Of a stretch of DNA of 9,721 bases, positions 4,508-9,721 are shown piece after piece (positions within the stretch are counted from its first letter, which is position 1; every line of letters begins with the position of its first letter). Under the pieces are notes generated by a model, which saw nothing but the letters and a program-made list of their open reading frames with translations, ran no database searches and was not told where the DNA came from. The translations under genes were made by a program, and so were the position numbers. The stretch covers positions 1 to 9,721 of the forward strand of contig CAISTO010000192.1 in NCBI GenBank assembly GCA_903888395.1, read 5' to 3'. Source of the stretch: an uncultured Bacteroidota bacterium. GTDB lineage: Bacteria; Bacteroidota; Bacteroidia; UKL13-3.

Positions 4508-6877
4508 ATGATAACTAAAAGAAAAATTTGGATTGGGTCATCAATTATAATAGCAATCATGTCGTTGCTGTTTATTCAGAGTTGTAAGAAAAATACATCT
4601 GCTTCTCCTTTTAAAATTCCTTCAATAACTACCGAATCAGTAACTTCTACAGAAACGACAGCAATAGTTGAAGCCAATATTACCAGTAACGGTGGAATTA
4701 CAGTAACCAAAAGTGGAGTTTGCTGGGGTAGCAATGATAACCCTACAATAGATGATAATATTACAACTGATGGTATTCTTGATATTGGTCAATTTAGTAG
4801 TGAAATTAAGCCATTAACAAGCAATACCAAATATTATGTACGTGCTTATGCTACTAATATTGAAGGTACTGGTTATGGAAATACAATATCATTTACAACA
4901 AAAGGTAAAGCACAATTAACAACTTTAGATATAACTGAATTAACTGCGGCTACTGCTGTAAGTGGAGGGAACATAACAAATGATGGCGGTTCTGAAATAA
5001 CTGCGCGTGGTGTTTGCTGGAACACAAGCAATGATCCAACCATTAGCAATAACAAAACAAGCGATAGCGTTGGCAGTGGAATATTCTCAAGTAAAATTAT
5101 AAACTTAACAGAAAACGTATTATATTATGCTCGCGCCTATGCAACCAATTCTTCAGGAACAAGCTATGGAAATACCATTTCATTTACCACCACATCGGCA
5201 ACTAAACCTATCATAACGACCGCTGCCATTTCTGGCATAACAAAAACATCAGCAATAAGTGGAGGTGCTATTTCTAGTGATGGAGGCGCAGCAATAACAT
5301 CGCGTGGTGTTTGCTGGAGCACAAGTTCAAATCCTACAATAGCAAATAATAAAACAAATGATGGAACAGGTACAGTTACATTTACAAGCAACATAACTGC
5401 ATTAAATCCGAATACACTTTATTATGTTCGTGCATACGCAACGAATAAAGCCGGAATTAGTTATGGAAATGAAATTTTATTTTCAACTCTTATTCCGACT
5501 ATGCCCACATTATCATCTACCTCTGCAATTTCTAACATAACTCAAACAACCGCAACAAGTGGTGGTACTATTACTGACGATGGTGGTTCAGCAATAACCA
5601 TGAGAGGTGTTTGTTGGAGCACAAGTACAAATCCCACCATTTCAAATTCTAAAACAACAGACGGAACAGGAACAGGGACTTTTACAAGTAATATAACAGG
5701 TCTTACCGCTGGTGTTACCTATTATGTCCGTGCATATGCCACTAATTCTCTTGGAACCGTCTATGGTAATTCAGAACAATTCACCACGGGTGCTGCAAGT
5801 TTACCTGTTTTAACTACACAGTCCATTTCCAATATCACAAAATTCACTGCGAGTAGTGGTGGCACTATTTCAAGTACTGGTGGTTCAAATATAACAGCTA
5901 AAGGTGTTTGTTGGAGTACTACTCCAAATCCTACCATTTCAAATACTAAAACATCAGATGGAAGTGGAACAGGGAATTTTACAAGTTCATTAACTGGCCT
6001 TACAGCTGGTGCCACCTATTATGTTCGTGCTTATGCCACCAACTCAGCTGGAACTGGTTATGGTATTGCAGTGCAATTCAGCACTACTGGCGCAGATTTA
6101 CCCATACTAACTACAAATGCGGTTACAAATATAACAACGACATCAGCAGGTTGTGGGGGCAATGTTACCAGTGATGGCGGTTCAGCAGTAACTATTAGAG
6201 GTATTTGTTGGAGTACTAGCCCAAATCCTGTATACACATTCAATAGTACTTCTGTTGGGAGTGGAACAGGCTCATTTTCAACACTTTTTTCTTCCCTAGC
6301 CCGAGGTACCAAGTATTACGTTCGAGCTTATGCCACAAATTCTGTTGGAACAGCCTATGGCAATGAAGTTACTTTTACTACTAATGTAATAATTGGTGAT
6401 GCATTTCAAGGCGGAAAGGTATTCTATATTTTGCAAGCATCTGATTATGGCTATAACGCAAATGTACAGCACGGTTTGATTTGTGCGACAGCTGATCAAA
6501 CAACAAGTACTTTAATCCGTTGGAGTGTATCTTCAGTGTTAATTAATAATACCGTAACTAATATCGGGTATGGAGACAATAATTCAATCTTAATTACACT
6601 TAATCAAGGTCCTGGAACCTCTTACGCAGCAGGCTTAGCAAGGGCACATAATGGTGGCGGCTACACAGATTGGTTTTTACCATCTTTAAATGAGTTAACC
6701 CAATTATACAATAATAAGGCTGCAACTGTTACAACATTTTTAAATACTCTATATTGGAGCTCCTCAGAGGTGTCAAGCACAAGCGCAAGGGCTTTGGATT
6801 TTACTAATGGAACTGGCGTCACTACAGGATATCTTAAGACAAATACTTACAGGGTTCGTGCCATTAGAAAATTCTAA
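4508..6877 (+). CDS. Lipoprotein with six FN3-like repeats and a C-terminal DUF1566/Lcl-C-like domain
   Basis: The 789-residue product begins with an SPII signal (RKIWIGSSIIIAIMSL, lipobox FIQSC, lipid-carrying Cys26), so it is a membrane-anchored lipoprotein, probably facing outward. Six repeats of about 95 residues follow (about 38-131, 136-228, 232-327, 333-427, 431-526, 530-625). Each shows SGG.I..DGG, RGVCW, NPT, then YYVRAYATN..GT.YGN and FTT, the pattern of Bacteroidota fibronectin type III-like surface repeats. Each carries one Cys in GVCW; repeat 6 adds a second (SAGCGG). Residues 628-789 resemble DUF1566/Lcl-C, a C-type-lectin-like fold: GGKVFYIL, QHGLICA, GYTDWFLPSLNEL, YWSSSE and YRVRAIRKF. 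The Legionella family member binds glycosaminoglycans, so ligand binding is plausible but not shown. It is the first gene behind block A copy 2 and a paralogue of the next gene. Confidence 0.9.
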   Translation: MITKRKIWIGSSIIIAIMSLLFIQSCKKNTSASPFKIPSITTESVTSTETTAIVEANITSNGGITVTKSGVCWGSNDNPTIDDNITTDGILDIGQFSSEIKPLTSNTKYYVRAYATNIEGTGYGNTISFTTKGKAQLTTLDITELTAATAVSGGNITNDGGSEITARGVCWNTSNDPTISNNKTSDSVGSGIFSSKIINLTENVLYYARAYATNSSGTSYGNTISFTTTSATKPIITTAAISGITKTSAISGGAISSDGGAAITSRGVCWSTSSNPTIANNKTNDGTGTVTFTSNITALNPNTLYYVRAYATNKAGISYGNEILFSTLIPTMPTLSSTSAISNITQTTATSGGTITDDGGSAITMRGVCWSTSTNPTISNSKTTDGTGTGTFTSNITGLTAGVTYYVRAYATNSLGTVYGNSEQFTTGAASLPVLTTQSISNITKFTASSGGTISSTGGSNITAKGVCWSTTPNPTISNTKTSDGSGTGNFTSSLTGLTAGATYYVRAYATNSAGTGYGIAVQFSTTGADLPILTTNAVTNITTTSAGCGGNVTSDGGSAVTIRGICWSTSPNPVYTFNSTSVGSGTGSFSTLFSSLARGTKYYVRAYATNSVGTAYGNEVTFTTNVIIGDAFQGGKVFYILQASDYGYNANVQHGLICATADQTTSTLIRWSVSSVLINNTVTNIGYGDNNSILITLNQGPGTSYAAGLARAHNGGGYTDWFLPSLNELTQLYNNKAATVTTFLNTLYWSSSEVSSTSARALDFTNGTGVTTGYLKTNTYRVRAIRKF
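4619..6382 (+). repeat. Six tandem FN3-like coding repeats (about 285 bp each)
   Basis: Approximate unit borders are 4619-4900, 4913-5191, 5201-5488, 5504-5788, 5798-6085 and 6095-6382. The units are diverged but share near-identical stretches, such as AAATCCTACCATTTCAAA and GGAACAGGGA. These offer many sites for recombination with each other and with the array at 7082-7960. Confidence 0.9.
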
Positions 6878-6957
6878 ACTATCTTATTTTATTTATAAAC
6901 TAAACAAGTAAAAATCAAAACAAACAATTAACCCAAAAAATAAATTATGAAAAAAAT
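6849..6957 (+). repeat. Block C, copy 1 (gene end, spacer and next gene start)
   Basis: This segment is identical to 8439-8547 except for one base (T6941 against C8531). It covers the codons for YRVRAIRKF, the stop, the whole 69-base spacer and ATGAAAAAAAT of the next gene. Weaker similarity continues to about 6981 (GGAGTAAT). No terminator or obvious promoter lies in the spacer, so the three genes are probably co-transcribed. Confidence 0.95.
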
Positions 6958-8467
6958 TAACACGATTTTAGTAGGAGTAATAAACAAAATATGGATTGGG
7001 TCAACTATTATAATAGCAATCGTATCCTTGCTGTTTATTCAAAGTTGTAAGAAAAATACATCTTCTTCTCCTTTCAGTATTCCATCAATAACAACTGAAT
7101 TGATAGATTTCACAGAAACGACAGCAAGGATAGCAGGCGATATTACGAGCAACGGTGGCACTCCTATAACCAAAAGTGGAGTTTGCTGGGGTACCAATGA
7201 TAACCCTACAATAAATGACAATAAAACAACTGATGGTATTATTGATATTGGTCAATTTATTAGCGAAATTAAGCCATTAACAAGCAATACCAAATATTAT
7301 GTACGTACTTATGCTACTAATGATGAAGGCACCGGTTACGGAAAAACAGTAGCATTCACAACAAAAGATATTTTAAAACTAACAATAACAACTGCAGATA
7401 TATCTGAAATAACTGCAACTAGTGCTGTAAGTGGAGGAAACATAACAAATGATGGCGGTTCTCCAATAACTGCGCGCGGTGTTTGTTGGAGTATTGACCC
7501 AAATCCTACCATTTCAAGTAATAAAACAACAGATGGAAGTGGAACAGGGAGTTTTACAAGTAATATAACAGGCCTTACTGGTGGGCTTAAGTATTACGTG
7601 CGTGCTTATGCCACTAATGCAGCTGGGACAGTTTATGGTTTATCCTTTTACTTTAACACACTCGCAGCAGCAGGTTTTCCGATATTAACAACAACTACTA
7701 TTTCGGCTATAAGCACTACTTCGAGCGCTAGCGGAGGCAATGTTACCAGTGATGGTGGTGCAACAATAACGGCAAGAGGTGTTTGCTGGAGTACCAGCTC
7801 AAATCCTACCATTTCAAATAATAAAACAACAGATGGAAATGGAACGGGGAGTTTTACAAGTAACTTAACTGGCCTAACTAGCGCGACTAAATATTACGTT
7901 CGTGCATTCGCCACTAACAGTGCAGGAACAGCCTATGGCAATGAAGTTAATTTTACAACTAATAATGCCCAAACTAATGTACAAATTGGTGATGCTTTTC
8001 AAGGTGGGAAGGTATTTTATATTTTGCAAAGTACTGATGCGGGTTATGACGCAAATGTGCAGCATGGTTTAATTTGTGCGCTAGCTGACCAATCTACAAT
8101 TGCTGGAATTAGATGGAATAATGGAACAAATGTAACTACTAATGCAACGGCAGAAGCAATTGGCACGGGAAGTGCAAATACGGCATTAATCATAGGCGTT
8201 CAAGGCTCAGCAAATACTCACGCAGCTGGCTTAGCAAAAAGTTATAATGGAGGAAGTTATACAGATTGGTTTTTACCATCTTATGAAGAGTTAGTAAAAT
8301 TATACATTAATAGAGCTGCAACTAGTACTACATTCGCAGCCGCAGATTATTGGAGTTCTTCTGAGTTTTCAAATACAGATGCAAGCTATTTGGATTTTAA
8401 TGATGGATCAGGATATACTTGGTCTAAAACTTCACTATACAGGGTTCGTGCCATTAGAAAATTCTAA
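6947..8467 (+). CDS. Lipoprotein with three FN3-like repeats and a DUF1566/Lcl-C-like domain; chimeric N-terminus
   Basis: The 506-residue paralogue of the preceding gene has an SPII signal ending FIQSC (Cys34), repeats at about 46-139, 144-238 and 244-338, and a DUF1566-like domain at 347-506 (GGKVFYIL, QHGLICA, SYTDWFLPSYEEL, YWSSSE, YRVRAIRKF). Its first 14 residues (MKKINTILVGVINK) do not match the paralogue. They resemble the start of the following lipoprotein (MKKIIIILAGVM), and homology to the paralogue begins at IWIGS. The signal sequence is therefore unusually long, and whether it still exports well is an open question. No in-frame ATG lies nearer the lipobox. Repeat 2 looks hybrid: its first half is close to repeat 2 of the paralogue and its second half to repeat 4 or 5. 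The protein is probably surface-exposed, with the same kind of role as its paralogue. Confidence 0.9.
   Translation: MKKINTILVGVINKIWIGSTIIIAIVSLLFIQSCKKNTSSSPFSIPSITTELIDFTETTARIAGDITSNGGTPITKSGVCWGTNDNPTINDNKTTDGIIDIGQFISEIKPLTSNTKYYVRTYATNDEGTGYGKTVAFTTKDILKLTITTADISEITATSAVSGGNITNDGGSPITARGVCWSIDPNPTISSNKTTDGSGTGSFTSNITGLTGGLKYYVRAYATNAAGTVYGLSFYFNTLAAAGFPILTTTTISAISTTSSASGGNVTSDGGATITARGVCWSTSSNPTISNNKTTDGNGTGSFTSNLTGLTSATKYYVRAFATNSAGTAYGNEVNFTTNNAQTNVQIGDAFQGGKVFYILQSTDAGYDANVQHGLICALADQSTIAGIRWNNGTNVTTNATAEAIGTGSANTALIIGVQGSANTHAAGLAKSYNGGSYTDWFLPSYEELVKLYINRAATSTTFAAADYWSSSEFSNTDASYLDFNDGSGYTWSKTSLYRVRAIRKF
7082..7960 (+). repeat. Three tandem FN3-like coding repeats
   Basis: Unit borders are about 7082-7363, 7376-7660 and 7676-7960. 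Unit 1 is closest to unit 1 of the upstream array, and unit 3 to its unit 6 (shared GGCAATGTTACCAGTGATGG and GCCTATGGCAATGAAGTTA). The ends of the array are thus conserved and the difference in number lies in the middle. Confidence 0.88.
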
Positions 8468-8547
8468 ACTATCTTATTTTATTTATAAACTAAACAAGTA
8501 AAAATCAAAACAAACAATTAACCCAAAAAACAAATTATGAAAAAAAT
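8439..8547 (+). repeat. Block C, copy 2
   Basis: This is the partner of 6849-6957 at an offset of exactly 1590 bases. The non-coding spacer is better conserved (68 of 69 bases) than the coding sequence of the two paralogues, which points to a recent duplication or later gene conversion around the spacer. Confidence 0.95.
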
Positions 8548-9544
8548 CATTATCATTTTAGCAGGAGTAATGTCACTTGCTTCTTGTTCTATTAAAAGAG
8601 AAATTAAAAAAGATACCAAAGCACATGATCCTGAAATTAGCGCGCCAACTTTTGGCATGGTGATCAAGCCAATTGCTGCCGACTTAAAAGTGGAATCTGT
8701 AAAGCAATCTGTTACTTACACCGCAGATTTAAAATTACCACTTAGCGAACTTAAAAACAATGCGATGGAGTTATTTTTAACAACCCACAAATGTGATTAT
8801 ATAGTAGATCCAATATTTTCAAGGGTTTCAACCATTGAGAACTCTCAATTAACTGAAATTAAAATTACCATTTCAGGTTTTCCAGCCACATACACCAAAT
8901 TTTATCAATTAGATTCTTTACCAAAATCTGTACTTCAATATACTGCTTTGCCAGTAAAGAGAGTAGAATACACAAATTCTATTGTATCCGAAATCAAAGG
9001 TAAATCTTTTGGTATGGAATTTTTTGCGGGTGTTCAACCTATGTTTTTTGGCGCTCAAGTTGATTATGCAAAAAATATTGATGGAATGCATTATTATGCA
9101 TCTTTTGAACAATATGCTGATCCAGGAACGATATCATTTGATTATATTGTTGGTACCCCAAAAGGAGAAGTAAAGGACAAAACGTTTGATCAATCTACGT
9201 TTTCAATAGGTGTTTTTAAAGAAAAAACATTTAGCCCCCGATTTAAAATAAGAGGTTTTGGTGGCCTTAACTATTCGTCTATAACATTTATAGGTAAAGA
9301 GACAGGTTCAAACACTCAATTGAAAACTTCATTTACTGGAGCTAGTTCATTTGGTTTGCGTGTTGGATCCGCTGCAGATTACCAACTTTTTGGTGGAATA
9401 TCACTCGTTGGTAGGGTGTATGCTAATCTTGATTTGTCAAATTCTATTGATCAAGATGGAATAAATACAGCTGAAGTAAGTAACATTACATTCAAAGATG
9501 ATCGTTTACTTAACATAAGCTTAGGTTTACGATTTAACTTCTAA
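8537..9544 (+). CDS. Lipoprotein with a beta-barrel-like C-terminal half
   Basis: The 335-residue product has a short SPII signal (MKKIIIILAGVMSLASC, lipobox LASC, Cys17). Residues about 40-150 form an alpha-beta domain with LPLSELKNNAMELFLTTHKC, DYIVDPIFSRV, and ITISGFPATYTKFYQL. From memory this pattern (CD.IVDP...ISGFPATY..F) recurs in unnamed Bacteroidota lipoproteins. Residues about 158-335 are alternating beta strands rich in Gly and aromatics (FGMEFFAGVQPMFFGAQVDY, FKIRGFGGLNYSSITF, ASSFGLRVGSAADYQLFGGI), ending LRFNF. A terminal Phe is typical of outer-membrane beta-barrels. A lipid anchor together with a barrel-like part suggests an outer-membrane protein; about eight strands would fit. 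It is probably co-transcribed with the two FN3 lipoproteins and followed by the block B terminator. I cannot assign a function. Confidence 0.82.
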   Translation: MKKIIIILAGVMSLASCSIKREIKKDTKAHDPEISAPTFGMVIKPIAADLKVESVKQSVTYTADLKLPLSELKNNAMELFLTTHKCDYIVDPIFSRVSTIENSQLTEIKITISGFPATYTKFYQLDSLPKSVLQYTALPVKRVEYTNSIVSEIKGKSFGMEFFAGVQPMFFGAQVDYAKNIDGMHYYASFEQYADPGTISFDYIVGTPKGEVKDKTFDQSTFSIGVFKEKTFSPRFKIRGFGGLNYSSITFIGKETGSNTQLKTSFTGASSFGLRVGSAADYQLFGGISLVGRVYANLDLSNSIDQDGINTAEVSNITFKDDRLLNISLGLRFNF

Positions 9545-9575
9545 GTTTATATACTTACTTTAACCAATTAATTTA

Positions 9576-9602
9576 ACCAAAAAGATAGCTATTGTAAAAT
9601 AA
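9576..9602 (+). pseudogene. Remnant of the last codons of a T9SS-sorted protein gene
   Basis: This piece reads TKKIAIVK and a TAA stop, matching TNKVAILK-stop at the end of the LamG/T9SS gene. A one-base deletion relative to 4082 puts the preceding matching bases (CAATTAATTT) out of frame. It begins 31 bases after the stop of the 335-residue lipoprotein and is not connected to any open frame. A T9SS gene probably once ended here and was replaced or deleted. Confidence 0.6.
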
Positions 9603-9627
9603 ATAACACCTAACTAAGTTAACAAAT

Positions 9628-9655
9628 AAAAGCTGCTCATTGGGCAGCTTTTTTT
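9628..9655 (+). terminator. Intrinsic terminator after the lipoprotein operon
   Basis: AAAAGCTGC (9628-9636) pairs with GCAGCTTTT (9644-9652), loop TCATTGG, T residues to 9655. It is identical to the terminator at 4136-4163. It lies 83 bases after the stop of the last lipoprotein gene because the T9SS remnant intervenes. Confidence 0.9.
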
Positions 9656-9721
9656 GTGTAGTTTATCTACACTGCTTGTTTTTAATAATTAGTAATTGAA
9701 CTCCCGATATATTTTGGAGGC

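Larger units (their letters stand above)
9564..9721 (+). repeat. Block B, copy 2, running off the window
   Basis: This is the partner of 4071-4229. It contains the remnant of T9SS tail codons, the terminator and the distal flank, and is still matching copy 1 when the window ends. The repeat may continue beyond 9721. Confidence 0.92.

Noticed and set aside
4873..6312. Several minus-strand open frames with a shared VLQQTP motif, opposite the FN3 repeats
   Set aside because: They recur only because the sense strand is repetitive (the motif is the antisense of GVCWST). They are shadows, not genes.
4619..7960. CRISPR array from regularly spaced repeats
   Set aside because: The periodicity is about 285 bp within an open reading frame and the repeats are diverged protein domains, not short identical direct repeats.
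8918..9173. Open frames on both strands within the last lipoprotein gene
   Set aside because: They overlap a well-supported CDS in other frames and show no protein-like features.

Overview
The window looks like an AT-rich accessory region of a member of the Bacteroidota. The evidence is a C-terminal type IX secretion (T9SS) sorting domain, SPII lipoproteins with Bacteroidota-style fibronectin-like repeats, A-rich upstream regions without Shine-Dalgarno motifs, and an ECF sigma factor coupled to a membrane TPR protein. I cannot name a genus. I see no tRNA, rRNA, CRISPR array, transposase or integrase.

Layout. (1) Positions 1-1380, minus strand: an operon of ECF sigma factor, one-TM TPR protein (stop and start overlap as TAATG), and the first 31 codons of a secreted protein cut by the window edge. 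(2) 1490-1711, plus strand: a 73-residue HTH protein. (3) 1892-2840: a 184-residue protein of unknown function built of two similar halves, a strong hairpin, a YidD-like protein, and an overlapping 44-codon ORF. (4) 2878-4110: a secreted LamG/Ig-like protein with a T9SS tail, followed by a good intrinsic terminator. (5) 4111-4507: no intact gene; it holds that terminator, the decayed 3' end of a second HTH gene, and a second copy of the leader found upstream of the 184-residue gene. (6) 4508-9544: three plus-strand lipoprotein genes. Two are paralogues with six and three FN3-like repeats ahead of a DUF1566/Lcl-C-like domain; the third is a lipoprotein with a beta-barrel-like C-terminal half. 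A second copy of the terminator block follows and runs off the window.

The most unusual structure is modular. Two different gene sets are each framed by the same pair of non-coding blocks: block A (190 bp, from the last codons of the HTH gene into the 5' leader of the first cargo gene) and block B (about 158 bp, from the last codons of a T9SS gene through a terminator). The order is HTH-A-cargo1-B, then HTH remnant-A-cargo2-B. Cargo 2 contains no intact T9SS gene, yet its block B still carries the last codons of one. This suggests tandem duplication of a locus followed by cargo replacement.

A third repeat, block C (about 109 bp), shows that the two FN3/DUF1566 paralogues arose by tandem duplication. 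The downstream paralogue has the first codons of the following lipoprotein gene fused in front of its own signal sequence. Functionally the plus-strand genes look like a cell-surface or secreted adhesion-type module, possibly controlled through the HTH protein or the conserved leader. That functional link is inference.
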